From Cyrtodaria siliqua (lineage: Eukaryota > Mollusca > Bivalvia > Adapedonta > Hiatellidae), in NCBI GenBank assembly GCA_037043455.1, contig JAWPHD010000283.1, forward strand, positions 124,001 through 188,000: a DNA stretch of 64,000 nucleotides. The letters are read 5' to 3'. Shown piece after piece: positions 1-10,180 of the stretch; position 1 is the stretch's first letter; every line of letters begins with the position of its first letter. Position numbers and translations under genes: made by a program. The notes under the pieces were generated by a model, which ran no database searches, was not told the origin of the DNA, and worked only from the letters and a program-made list of their open reading frames with translations.

Positions 1-237
1 CTAAACAGTTTGCACCTAACTTTTGAGCACCCACAAATGTGTCACATTTTGCTGTCAATGTCGTCTAATCGCTGTTCATCCAATCTCACACTATTGTTTT
101 CTCATCTGCAATAAGGAAAGAAAATATCCAGGTGCAATTATTAAAATATATCAAACCGAAGAACACACCATTACTTTTTATGGTTTAATAATCATCCTAC
201 AGTCACATGCAAGGGAGCTAAGTGTGTAGTGAGACCT
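1..237 (+). repeat. Dispersed repeat R1, copy 1 (cut by window edge)
   Basis: Nearly the same sequence recurs in the same orientation at 44443-44690, with a few substitutions and one short indel. The short ORF inside (23-229) is shared by both copies but resembles no family I know, so I read it as repeat sequence. In both places R1 lies upstream of an F-type microexon block (here 4.4 kb downstream, there 4.9 kb), which suggests that it belongs to a larger segmental unit. Confidence 0.75.
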
Positions 238-727
238 TAAACTTAAGCCAGTCATTAATAGATATGCCCGTCTTATTCAGCATATATAATGAGGTACTGA
301 ATTTGAATATGAATCGTTTACTGAAAGGTTTAGTTACCACAAATAAACCCCGGAAGCTATCATTCTTACGATAATGGGAAAATTGCCTTCAGATCATAAT
401 TGCAAATACAAGTTATGGCAAACCGATTAACATACTGCATTTAGTGTCTATTTTTGATGCATTTCATTATATTGTGTATTGTTAGTAGTATGGTATATAT
501 ATCGCAACGGGAAAACAAGCAGGTACCGAATTACCTTAGCTGGCCTTAACGCTAAAATGAACACCCAGACACCCCTATAACTACACTGCTTGATTGCCCC
601 GCTCGGGGAAAACAACGCAGAAACCGCCACTTTCGATACTTATCACTAATCCCGTTGAACAATTCAATACAAATATTATTATAATCCACATTCTCCTTTT
701 ATAAATAACTAATAACTTTTGAAATCA

Positions 728-1061
728 TCAATCAATATCAGACGGAACAGGAAAGTAGTCTTCAACATCGCTATACGTATCATATTATGTGATGGAATAT
801 TTTATTTTTCTACATTTTGTTATCTTTTATTTTAGTTCAACGATCTCTTCCCTGTTTGTATCCAGCTATCGTTGATAATAATCCATTTCAGCCAGCAATC
901 TTTTTCGCCTATTGACTTTGTTTTCTTTGATGTCCATATAATCTACAGAATTACACCGAATTCTACTTGGCTCTGCTTGCCTTCCATTATTTAATTTTTC
1001 TATAATTATCTTTTAAATTTTCAAGTTGTTTCCAAATATTTTCTATACTTTCTTGTTCCAT
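728..1061 (-). pseudogene. Relic of unrecognised small charged protein, downstream of integrase relic (copy 1)
   Basis: Read on the minus strand from ATG at 1061, the first frame gives a Glu/Lys-rich, helix-prone start (MEQESIENIWKQL). After a frame change it continues through RRKRLLAEMDYYQR to an acidic end (YSDVEDYFPVPSDID) and a stop at 728. There are several in-frame stops. The paralogue at 3334-3686 preserves the same blocks with fewer stops, so this was once a coding unit. It lies just 3' of the integrase C-terminus on the same strand. I do not recognise the family; a coiled-coil protein is the best description. Confidence 0.5.
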
Positions 1062-1094
1062 TATATATAATAATACTATATACTATTTGTTTGT

Positions 1095-1440
1095 TTAGCC
1101 TTTATTTAATATTATGAATGTCCTGAAACGGTATTCAACTATTAAAAAGAAACATTATCATAACCCTTATACGTAACCAAAAGTTTTATCTGCGTTTATC
1201 ATTTCCAATTCGTAACAGTTCCCGTCAGTCTTTTGAATGTTTAAATATTTTATTTTGTATGTTATATTATTGGTATGTTGAATTTCATCAATAACAATTT
1301 GGTGTAAACCCTTTCTCAAAAGTTCTTTTATATTTACTGATTCTAACCTTGTCTCCTATCTTAAACTTAGGTAAAGATTCATTATTTTGCATTTTAATAA
1401 TACGATGTTTTGTATTATTATACTTATTAACCATTGCATG
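1095..1440 (-). pseudogene. Polinton/Maverick-type integrase C-terminus, relic copy 1
   Basis: The minus strand from about 1434 reads MVNKYNNTKHRIIK and then KFKIGDKVRISKYKRTFEKG. That is the SH3-like C-terminal block typical of retroviral-type integrases in Polinton/Maverick and related DNA transposons. After two stops and a frame change it continues with IIDEIQHTNNITYKIKYLN and a decayed chromodomain-like end. The catalytic DDE core is absent; the fragment stops where the minisatellite transposon begins at 1443. The family assignment rests on this C-terminal signature only, and retroviral-like Ginger-type integrases are an alternative. Confidence 0.55.
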
Positions 1441-1442
1441 TA

Positions 1443-2135
1443 TGTCACAAGATGACCCTAGCGGTTGGGGCTAACTCAGGAAAGAATCAATGACGGTGAA
1501 TGCATTTACATAAGTTTAATGCAACTTTTAAAATATGTTGAATATATATACAATTATCTAAAAAAAACAAGCGAATACACAAATGAACTATGAAAATAAT
1601 GTTCTCATGAACGTTTAAGACGTTCTTAGTATTTTTATAAATACTGAATGTATAAGACACTGAAGTGTTGTTAAAGTTATAACAATGTTGATTTATGATC
1701 TAGCGCGATAACTGTGATGCGCGAGAGCTCATGAAGATGATGATGCGCGAATTCAATGGATGATTGTCATCAAATGCCTTCTGTAAGTGTTGATGACGCG
1801 ATGTAATGATGGTTAACCTCCACTGAAATTGTGAGTGATGGTCCTCCAGTGATGAATGATAACGGGCCCACCTTGTGTCCCGGGGGTTGTCGCTAGTAAA
1901 ACATGGCCATGCTGCGCAGGTATGGGGACCGTCTCCACCGCTCGTTACGTTATCCGTGGACGCTTAGCTCCACTCAGGAATATCCAAACCTGGATGGCTT
2001 ATATCCACCCTAACTGGCTTATTTCCAACCCTGGATGGCTTATTTCCAACCCTGGATGGCTTAATCTCCAACCCTGGATGGCTTAGTCTCCAACCCTGGA
2101 TGGCTTATTTCCAACCCTGGATGGCTTAGGCTGTA
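1443..2135 (+). mobile_element. Minisatellite-bearing transposon, copy A (truncated)
   Basis: From TGTCACA at 1443 to the minisatellite ending near 2130 this is the reverse complement of 16100-16693, with very high similarity by eye. The complete copy B (15681-16693) has TGTCACA/TGTGACA termini; copy A lacks the far end, because similarity stops just after the minisatellite. No ORF is credible, so it is non-autonomous. I cannot assign a superfamily. Confidence 0.7.
1986..2130 (+). repeat. 20-22 bp minisatellite (about 7 units)
   Basis: Repeats of the unit CCAACCCTGGATGGCTTA with small length variants. The inverted, shorter version at 16108-16180 occupies the same position in transposon copy B, so the array is an internal part of that element whose copy number changes. 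Confidence 0.85.
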
Positions 2136-2730
2136 ATTATACATACGTTTTAGATGTCGGTTGACAAACATAACAATCTTGCATAATTATCATGGCCCAA
2201 ACAAATCATTATTCAATAAATATATGTATGCTGTACTAATGATTAGTAGCAATGTATACATATTCTACAACGCCATGTATACGCCATGTACGTCGCTGTT
2301 AATCAATGCCCCTAATAATAGCTTCCTATATTAGGAAACTCAGTACAGAGCTTAGAGCTATACGGTAGGCCTATGAAAAATAAATTGGTGTAGTGTGACC
2401 TTTAGGGTAATGGTAGAGAAGTGTTATACTTAAGGTAAGTAGCGGGCATCTTTTGAGCGCGCTCCTCCTAAATAAAGAGAATATCAAAAGTTTCTTTTAA
2501 CATGAGCTACAAATAAATAAATCACATTTATTGTAAACACTATTCCATTCCTAAAGACTTACATGGATAGTAGACGGTTTAGATATATCACATATTTCGT
2601 AACATATATCATATTAATATATGTGTCGGCATAATATACTGAATATATAAAATTGTATCGCCCTTATGTTTACATGATACATAGGATTAAATTGTCTATA
2701 CACAATGTTTGAATAAACTGTTACTTTTAC
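2136..2730. other. No gene seen; one short shared block
   Basis: AT-rich sequence without a credible ORF. Only 2395-2470 stands out: it recurs at 45270-45350 in the same orientation and includes AAGGTAAGTAG, a donor-like site. The putative exon ending there would be 29 nt, is not frame-preserving, and carries a stop in the sibling copy, so I do not call it. Confidence 0.5.
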
Positions 2731-3020
2731 GATATCGGAACCTCGGGATCAGTCGATCAACCTGATATGCGGTCAATGTGGATGAAAATGTTACCAAAAC
2801 AATGTACTATTTCGATCCATATCTTTAAGTGTAATACATCACTTAAAATTAAGCCAGTCATTAATGGATATGCCCGTCTTATTCAGCACATATAATATGG
2901 TACTAAATTGGAGTATGAATAGTTTACTGAAAGGTTCAGTTACCACAAATAAACCCCAGAATCTATCATTACTATAATGAGAAAATAGCCTTCAGATCAT
3001 AATAGCAAATAAAAATTATG
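2730..3020 (+). repeat. Dispersed repeat, inverted copy at 46435-46720
   Basis: The reverse complement of this stretch is found at 46435-46720 with moderate divergence. Its right part (from 2843) is also shared with 238 onward, the downstream flank of the Polinton-type relic, so this is probably the transposon's non-coding end. Confidence 0.65.
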
Positions 3021-3333
3021 GCAAACCGATTTAGTGTATATTTTGTATGCCTTCATTATATTGTGTATTGCTAGTAGTTTAGTATATATATCGCAACGGA
3101 AAAAGAAGCAGTTACCAAGTTGCCTCAGCCGGCCTTAATGCTAAGATGCACACCCAGACACCCCTACAACTATATACACTGCTTGGTTGTCCCGCTCGGG
3201 GGAAAAACGCAGATACCGCCACTTTCGATACTATTCACCAATCCGGTTTATCAATTCAAAATAAATTGAATACAATTATTATTATAATCCACCGTCTCCT
3301 TTAATAAATAACTAATAAACACTTTTGACACCA

Positions 3334-3686
3334 TCAATCAAAATCAGACGGAACCGGACAGTAGTCTTCATCATCGCTATACATATCATATTCTGTGATG
3401 GAATATTTTGTTTTTCTACATTTTGCTATCTTTTATTTTAGTTCAACAAGCTCTTCCCTGTTTGTATCCAGCTTTCGTTGATAATAATCCATTTCAGCCA
3501 TCAATCTTTTTCGCCTTTTGACTTAGTTTTCTTTGGTGTCCATATAATCATCGCCAACTACCTCATTCTACCGAATTATACCGAATTATACTTGGCCCTG
3601 TTTGCCTTCCATTATTTATTCTTTCTATATTTATCTTTTGAATGTTCAAGTTGTTTGCAAATCTTTTCTATATTTTCTTGTTCCAT
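3334..3686 (-). pseudogene. Relic of unrecognised small charged protein (copy 2)
   Basis: Minus-strand ATG at 3686 starts MEQENIEKICKQLEHSKDK, followed by a stop. In another frame the block KRRKRLMAEMDYYQRKLD leads to an acidic tail (EYDMYSDDEDYCPVPSDFD) and a stop at 3334. This copy has fewer stops than 728-1061. The shared N-terminus, basic YYQ block and acidic tail show that a real protein lay 3' of the integrase in the parent element. Function not recognised. Confidence 0.5.
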
Positions 3687-3723
3687 TATATATAATAATA
3701 CTATATACTATTTGTTTTAGCCC

Positions 3724-3800
3724 TTATTTAATATTATGAATGCCCTTAAATGGTACCCAACTATTAAAAGCATCATTATAACCCTTCCACTTAACCAAAA
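3724..3800 (-). pseudogene. Integrase C-terminal chromodomain-like end (copy 2)
   Basis: The minus strand reads KWKGYNDAFNSWVPFKGI and ends HNIK plus stop at 3724. The W-x-G-Y ... F-N-S-W pattern is the chromodomain-like tail common at the C-terminus of Polinton/Maverick integrases. It joins naturally with the upstream part preserved at 5000-5250, which ends in the same LIKWKG block. Confidence 0.55.
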
Positions 3801-4149
3801 CGTTTTTAATTCAATACCAAATCTAGTTATGTATATCGTCACCGTGAATTTGGTATTTTACGACGGCCGCGCCGTCGAATTCGTTCTAGTATTTCCAATA
3901 TTATACTGTATTGTTATGTATATATGTAATATGTTGTAACACTACTATTTGTAACTTTAATACAATAAAAAAATGAAAACATGTTTCTGTATTGTATAAT
4001 TAAAAATATAGTGTGCTGCTTACACTTTCTTATATTCCAGTCAGCAGGTTGAACTAACTGTCGCATTGGATTATATGTTCCCATATACTCACGTAATACA
4101 TCCAATAGTGTATTATACATGTTATTCTAATTCAAACTTTTTCTATATT

Positions 4150-4424
4150 ACGGGGCGTCCGTGGCCGAGTGGTTAACGTCTCTGACTTGAAATCACTTGC
4201 CCCTCACCGCTGTAGGTTCGATCCCTCGGGGGCCTATGAATCTTTATGTGAGGAAGCTATCCAGCTGGCTTGCGGAACGTCGGTGGTTCTACCCAGGTGC
4301 CCGCCCGTGCAGGAAAATTGCCAGGAGGGGCACCTGGGGTCTTCCTCCACCAATGGAAGCTGGAAAGTCGCCATATGACCTTAGCTGTTGGTGCGACTAT
4401 AAAATCCAATTCAATCAATCAATG
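4150..4424 (+). mobile_element. tRNA-Ser(UGA)-headed SINE
   Basis: The 5' head has a tRNA-like A box (GTGGCCGAGTGG), an anticodon arm GACTTGAAATC (anticodon TGA) and a B box (GGTTCGATCC). The body contains GGTTCTACCCAGGTGCCC and AGCTGGAAAGTCGCCATATG, common in molluscan SINEs, and the tail is CAATCAATCAATG. A 9-bp target-site duplication TTCTATATT flanks it (4141-4149 and 4425-4433). The insertion put the SINE only a few bases upstream of a splice acceptor and the duplication recreated the pyrimidine tract. A 3' fragment of the same family lies at 30458-30529. Confidence 0.85.
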
Positions 4425-4437
4425 TTCTATATTTCAG

Positions 4438-4458
4438 CGGCAATGGACATGTTGGACG
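4438..4458 (+). CDS. Candidate 21-nt microexon F1
   Basis: The exon lies between ATATTTCAG and GTGAGTT. Using the phase forced by the other cassettes (2 nt complete a codon, 1 nt left over), it encodes AMDMLD plus the junction residue. It is in a family F block but has the 21-nt length of family E; the other two F exons are 12 nt. All lengths are multiples of three, so inclusion or skipping keeps the frame. Transcription is not shown. Confidence 0.45.
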
Positions 4459-4599
4459 GTGAGTTGTGTTTATTTCTGCTTTATTTTATTGTTTTGGAGC
4501 ACATTTAGTACGTTAAGTTATTACAGACAGCATTTGTATTAGGTTATTCACAAGTTATACTATTGTATTCATTCACTCTATTTCCTTTTCTGTACATAG

Positions 4600-4999
4600 A
4601 CTATACCTATACGAAACACATGACAGTATATTTTAATTTGTATTGGATATATCAAAATATTATTTCTAATATATCTTGAGCAAAGGCACTTACACATGCA
4701 CGGTTAACAGATATTAAGATATATCAGTAGTATATACAATAGTGGTACCAAAACAGGCCACATTTATTTCCACGTGACCTATTCCACGTCATCTATTCCA
4801 CAAATAAAACTTTTTAAAATTAGTATTTGCTTAAACACGGTCAGACGAATTGACATTGTCATTATTTTCCGCTGAGACGTTTATACTTCTCTGTACATTA
4901 ATATAGCCAGTTTTAATTTGCCAAGTTTTTTATTACTGATTTCATGATGTTAAGGTAGTTCATTTTACAACTGATATCTCAAGAAATCAGGAAGCACTA
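4600..4999. other. No feature recognised
   Basis: AT-rich intron-like sequence. No ORF, tRNA or obvious repeat was seen. Confidence 0.5.
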
Positions 5000-5250
5000 C
5001 AACTATTGAACTCTTTATTATAACCTTTCCACTTAATCAGCGATTGTCTTTTTTGTAATCGCGTCGCATTACATTTTCTATTCTAAAATATATCTCATTT
5101 TGCTTTTACGATTTCTAATGCATATACGTTACCCTAACTGATTTGATTGTTTAAATCATTTAACTTGTATGTTATAGTTTTTGTATATTGCATTTCATCA
5201 ATAACAACGAGTTGTGCTGTCCAATATCGAGTATAGCTCTTTTCAAGAAA
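5000..5250 (-). pseudogene. Polinton-type integrase C-terminal fragment (copy 3)
   Basis: Minus-strand translation gives SYTRYWTAQLVVIDEMQYTK, then TITYKLNDLNNQ and, after stops, DYKKDN.LIKWKG. This is the same SH3-like to chromodomain stretch as in copy 1 (1095-1440), again with stops and no catalytic core. It may be the upstream half of copy 2: the CTTCCACTTAA block near 3787 recurs near 5027, with the SINE-bearing F block between. Confidence 0.5.
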
Positions 5251-5960
5251 AAGGTCGGGTTTTGTGTGGGGGTTGGGGTGGTGGTAGGGGATGTGTTATA
5301 TGTATAAGAAATCAATAAAACAAAAGAACATAGAAATATGTTAAAAATGCATATCATTATGTAGGGATTGGAATTGGAATGGTGTGTTGGGTTTGGTGTG
5401 TGAGTGTTAGGTGAGTTATAATGTGTAAGAATAAAAAAAAAAAACACACAAGTAAGGTGTAAGAAACAATAAACACAGACATATGTGAAACAGAAACCCA
5501 TATTGGGTATAAGATAGGAGTGGGGGGTTCGTGTTAGTGGTGGTGAAGGGGATGCGTTACAGTATAAGAATAACAATGAATTAAAACAAGGAAAACACAT
5601 GTAAAACAAGTCGGGTTTAGGCCGGGATCGGCGTGGAAGCTGGGGTGGTGGTTATAGACAAAATAAGCGAAACAACATAGAAAAAAAAATAATAAAGAAA
5701 ACATGCCGGGTTTATCCAGGGTGTGGGGTTGGAAGGGTGAAGGGTGGGGTGTGGGGGTGTTGTATGTGTACGAATATATAAGCAAAACAACAAAAATAGC
5801 TGTACGAATAAAAAAATAAAACAACAAGAAATATGTAAAAAACAAATCGGAATTTACGTTGGGGTGCTGGTTGTAGGTCTAAGAATGAATAAACAAAACA
5901 ACACAGAAATAAGTAAAAACAAACAAAATACGAATTTCGGAGTAGGGGGCTATAACCCAA
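5245..5960 (+). repeat. Degenerate G-rich/A-rich minisatellite
   Basis: Alternating G-rich blocks (TGGGGTGTGGGGGTG type) and A-rich blocks (AAACAAAACAACA type) recur about every 100-120 bp, with very little C on the + strand. Long apparent ORFs on both strands are products of this composition. The G-rich blocks could form quadruplexes. Confidence 0.65.
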
Positions 5961-6270
5961 CACGGAGCGAGGTGGTATACCTCAATACGATTGAGCTAAG
6001 AATAAGAAGAAGAGTAAAACGTATGGTCAGTAACAAAAGATTGGATGTTTACCGAAACCAAAAATATTGCGCAATTTAAAGTATATGTTTAGTCGGGTTC
6101 TACGTGTACCCACGGAACCAATCATTGATTTGAGCGTAAATTACTTATGCACCCGTCTAGGTTATAATGTTATAATGAATCCCAATCCAAATTTTGGTTG
6201 AACTAAAACTAAATATTTAAGAGAAATATATATATATAACATCTTACACGAATACCTTTATTGAACATGT
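5961..6270. other. No feature recognised
   Basis: No ORF or repeat was recognised between the G/A-rich minisatellite and the next tandem array. Confidence 0.45.
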
Positions 6271-7190
6271 TGTGGGCCAGCGCAACTTTGGTTCCATGGA
6301 AGCCCAGAATATGAAGACCAGCATTACTGATGCAATTTCTAGGTAATACTTATTAGGAAACGCATGCCCAAATTTATCACATGCTAATGGCTATGCGAAT
6401 TCGGGCTCCATGTGAGCCCAGCTGGATATAGAAACTAAAAGTATTATGCAGCCATTAGGATAATACTATAAGGAAGCTCATTGCCAAATTTGGTTTCGCT
6501 TGGTTATGTCTCCACCCTTTATAATTTGGAAACTGTTAAAAATTACCCTAGAACCATATAAACACTTACTGGGCATGAACAAATGGATCAACCCATCCAA
6601 CCAGGTTTCTATCCGCACAACTGCAGACATAGCCCCTGGGGTCATTACTTGGAAATCCACCCTAGAACAATTATATACATTTACTGGTCATGACCAGTCG
6701 GATAAAACCATCCAACTAAATCGGCCCCAGGGTCCATCCCAATCCCTGGCGACATGGCTCTGAGGTCATATCATGGAAACCGTCGAGTTTCCCACCGTTT
6801 AACACTATTTACACTTACTGGGAATGAAAAGTCGGAAACAATCATCCAACCGGCATCGGCACCAGGGTCCGTCCCCACCTTTGGGGATATGGAAACCGTT
6901 GAGGGACCTCCCTATAACCACATATACACTTACTGGGCATGAACATACGGATACAGCCATCCACACAACATTGACCCTTGGGTCCATACCTAACTCCTTG
7001 GGATAAAGTCATAACGTGGAAACCGTTGAGGTCTCCACCCTGTAACCATATATATACCTACTGGGCGTGAACATACATATACAACCATCCACCCAGCATC
7101 GGCCCTTGGGTCCGCCACCACCCCTGGGTAAAAAGCCCCTGAGTCATAAAGTGGAACCCGTTGAGATCCCTAACACCCGTTCTAAAAATG
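6270..7190 (+). repeat. Tandem repeat, about 115-130 bp unit
   Basis: Recurring landmarks are TGGAAACCGTTGAG, ATATACACTTACTGGGCATGAAC and CCATCCAACC, at roughly 6570, 6685, 6815, 6930 and 7060. A single further unit lies at 13440-13600. Small ORFs across it are repeat-derived. Confidence 0.75.
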
Positions 7191-7640
7191 TAACATTTAC
7201 ATTAATGGAACATGTACACCAGAATGGTTGTTGCACTGTTAACGTTCTAATGTGAGACCATGCATAGTAAAACTGAAACATGGGGCTCACTGTCTCTGAG
7301 GTACATCAGAATGACTGTTGCACTATAAAAGTGCTATTGTGAGACCATGACTTATGGGATCACTGTCTCTGAGGTACATTGGAATGGCTGTTGCATTGTT
7401 AAGGCACTAGTGTAAAATTAATGCACGTTATATTATACTTATTCCACCTTCGTTCATTTTACGCAGTCACGTTATACATTGTATGATGCATATTTTACAT
7501 TTAAACATACCATATAGATAAGATACATACACAGCGATTTTGCATTAGTTATGAACTTATAACACTGTATGTAATGTTTTAATAGAATGCTATTTGTAAG
7601 AAAACTGTGTATATTATAATATAAATATCTTATTGCAGAG
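7190..7640 (+). repeat. Family E block, copy 1 (partial)
   Basis: This contains two to three units of the CTGTCTCTGAGGTACATCAG / GTTGCACT / TGTGAGACCATGC repeat and then the conserved approach to the E exon, ending CTTATTGCAG. The same order is found at 21190-21646, 39845-40204 and 55300-55533. Similarity to the other copies ends just after the acceptor. Confidence 0.7.
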
Positions 7641-7671
7641 GCACCCTTGTCAAAACAAAGTTACCTAATAC
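7639..7671 (+). CDS. Possible 33-nt exon E1 (weak)
   Basis: The conserved CTTATTGCAG acceptor is followed by 33 nt to GTAAGT. In the phase of the other E exons it encodes APLSKQSYLI plus junction residues without a stop. However, the downstream intron is unlike the other E copies and runs straight into the AAACGCAGCTTTTA satellite, so the original exon and donor may have been replaced. This is the least secure cassette. Confidence 0.22.
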
Positions 7672-8200
7672 GTAAGTTTTACGTAGCTAATACGATTTTA
7701 AAAGCTATGTAAAACGTACGTAATAGCTAGCGGTATTGGCACCTGCGTATACGCAGCTTTTGAGCAGAACTACAAAAAAAATATTTACAAACAAGCTACG
7801 TAATAGATTCGTAAAACGCAGCTTTTACGAAGGTCTATGTAGAACCTTCGTAAAACGCAGCTTTTACGAAGGTGCCACTACCGCCAGCTTTTACGCAGAC
7901 TGTGTAAACGCTTCGTAAACGCAGCTTTTATGAAGTCTGCGGAAAATAAACGCAGCATTTGCGAAGGTGTCAATACCGCCAGCTTTTCCACAGGTCTGCG
8001 TTAAAGCTTCGTAAACGCAGCTTTTATGAAGGTGCCAATACCGTTAGCTTTTCCGCAGGTCTACGTAAAAGCTTCGTAAACGCAGCTTTTATGTAGCTCT
8101 GCGTAAAAGCTTCGTATACGCAGCTTTTCTGCAGGCCTGCGTAAAACCTCGTAAACGCAGCTTTTACGAGGGTCTGCATACACGTTTCGTAAATGCACCA
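7665..8200 (+). repeat. Quasi-palindromic satellite (CGTAAACGCAGCTTTTA)
   Basis: About ten interleaved units contain CGTAAACGCAGCTTTTA and its near-inverse CTGCGTAAAAGCTTCG, often separated by GGTGCCAATACCGCCAGC. Neighbouring blocks are inverted with respect to each other, so single strands can fold extensively. Confidence 0.75.
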
Positions 8201-9590
8201 TGCAAAAATACAGGAATATATGGACGAAACGATGCACCATGCAATAAGCAGTACAGTACTTTGATTAGTGCTTGGAACTTAAAAGGATGGTGATAAATTA
8301 CAAACAATCATTGTTTAAAGCATTATAGTTTATATAGTCTAAATTCTAGGTCTCTGTACATTAAAGCATTTTATTTGAGCAATCAAAGGTTAAACAATAC
8401 ATGGAAATAACAGATTAGGCCAGAGCAAATAATACATGTGGTTCAGGTTACATTGGGGGCGGGGGGGGGGGGGACATTAGGGACGGTAGGTCGGTAAGAA
8501 CTTTGTTAAATTCTTGTTTTTTATGGAGACATATTTTTAACTGGTAAAACTAGGCTTAACCAGCCTAAACTGCAAGTAGGTCTTGATTGTTACCTTGTTA
8601 CTTCCTCTATCATGCTAGTGTTCGTAAATATAACGTATTTTATAATACCGTCAAAATGAAGGTATTTCTCAATACAAATTTTGAAATTGGGGCTGAGGAA
8701 GCCACCTTCCTGCATTGTGATTAATATTGTCTTTACCGGAGTTGCAACCCTATCTTTTTTACTTTCTAGGGAAAAAATAGGGTTGGCTGAAACGGCCAAA
8801 ACATCTAGGGTCAGTCCGGTAACCAGAACCACATATTATTTTAATTGGCCATAAGTCATTGTTTAGTAGCTTATTAGATGCGAACAAGCATAGTTTAAGA
8901 CTTGGCAAAGTGGAACAAGTAAATGCAGTGAGCCCCAGCTCTTTCAGAAATACTCATTGTGAAACGCGCGAAATACATGGTTCATATTAGGTTTTGGCAA
9001 ACTTGACTTTTGACATTGCTGACCCCAAATGCGATAAATTCTTCCTTTCACCAAGGGTCATGTACTCAAGACGTTTCGTAAGTGCAGGTGTTATATTTCC
9101 CGAGTTATCCCACATATGTCCATATGCCGATATGACCTGTAACCTACTGAACCTCTAACCAAAGACTGATGTTTAATGAGGGTGGGTGTTATACCTCTGG
9201 ATTAAACGTGCAGAATGTTTATGTCCAAATGAGGTCATGGCGACTCTTAATTTGAATGAAGATATGAGTTATGATTTTTGCGCATGCACTTCTTCTCATT
9301 ACCCTCTACCATTATGTGAAGTTTAATTTCGTTCCCATTAGTAGTTTTTCAAGTTATGCTCCGGACGAAAAAAATCGACTACTATATACTCTCCTGTAAA
9401 ATTGCGGGAAGCATAAAAACAACTTGTGAATGAGAAAGTTTAATGCTAATTAACAAACTGCGAAAAATAAGTGAATGCCAATCATGCTGAACTACTTGTG
9501 GTTCTAACATGTTGCTTTTATGTAGATGTATGAAGTTTTAAACTATAGATTGGTTTTGGTATGTGTCGGAGTAATAGAATCCCCACAAAA
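8201..9590. other. No gene recognised; one poly-G tract
   Basis: A G-only run interrupted by a single C lies at about 8456-8473. A minus-strand ORF of 80 codons (8590-8832) resembles nothing I know and has no support. The rest is unremarkable. Confidence 0.45.
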
Positions 9591-10180
9591 ATAACTTAAA
9601 TGTAAAATGTATGAGAAGTATGGTCCACCGTCTGATAGGAACCGCCAAAGTAAAAATCAGCTGATATGTAGTAAAAATCTCGGCAAAAATCATCCATTTT
9701 CAAAAATTCAACGACCATAACTCCGACAATATACCTGCGATCTGGCTGGTTATCGAATTTGGCGGAGATATTATTTTCATAAACATAGTCCCCATGTTTC
9801 ATCATGAGTTTATTATAAATGTAAAAGTAACTGAGCTGAACAGAAAATCATCATCAAAGGGCCATAGCTCTTGCATGATAGATGTAATCTTGCTGGTTAT
9901 TGAACTTGGTTATTATGCCCATAAACATTGATCCGCAATTTTCATCAAGATCAGATACTAAAATGACTGGTCAGAAACAGAAGTCAACTTTGAAAATCAA
10001 AGGGCATAACTCTGGCATTGTAGGTGCGAACTCGCTGGTTATCAAACTTGATCTAGATATTATGACCATAAACATTGTCCGAAAGTTTCATCAAGGTCGG
10101 AATCTAAAAAGTATTGGTCAGAAACGAAAGTGGCGACATAACAATGAAATGTGAGAGAACAAATTGACTTTAAAATGTGA
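9590..10180. repeat. Satellite-like repeats with CTGGTTATCAAACTTG core
   Basis: Landmarks CGCTGGTTATCAAACTTGATC, CATAAACATTGTCC and TTTCATCAAG recur at about 9740-9810, 9890-9960 and 10035-10110. The 160-bp-like organisation resembles the other bivalve-type satellites in the window, but units are few and diverged. Confidence 0.6.

Larger units (their letters stand above)
2843..3800 (-). mobile_element. Polinton-type relic, copy 2 (direct duplicate of 238-1165)
   Basis: This stretch aligns with 238-1165 over most of its length. It contains the small charged-protein relic (3334-3686) and the integrase chromodomain end (3724-3800), both on the minus strand. The duplication covers the end of the transposon rather than the whole of it. 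Confidence 0.65.
4010..4600 (+). repeat. Family F block, copy 1 (intron-exon-intron repeat)
   Basis: The sequence flanking the candidate exon 4438-4458 is homologous to 25450-25690 and 49165-49410: shared TTATTCCAGTCAGCA, ATACTCACGTAATA and TATACATGTTAT blocks before the exon, and TTACAGACAGCAT after it. A SINE (4150-4424) interrupts it just before the splice acceptor. This copy is more diverged than the other two. Confidence 0.65.

Noticed and set aside
16..229. Cys-rich 68-codon ORF in R1
   Set aside because: The copy at 44410-44682 has a different start and drifts without regard to codon position; no motif.
2395..2470. Exon-like interval before GTAAGT, duplicated at 45270-45350
   Set aside because: The interval is 29 nt, breaks the frame and has a TAG in the expected phase in the second copy; the acceptor is weak.
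5172..5963. ORFs of 83-145 codons rich in Phe, Tyr, Pro and Cys on the minus strand
   Set aside because: They are the complement of a G/A-rich minisatellite, change with the repeat unit and have no domain.
8590..8832. 80-codon minus-strand ORF
   Set aside because: No motif, no duplicate in the window and no neighbouring exon-like signals; length is within chance for this composition.
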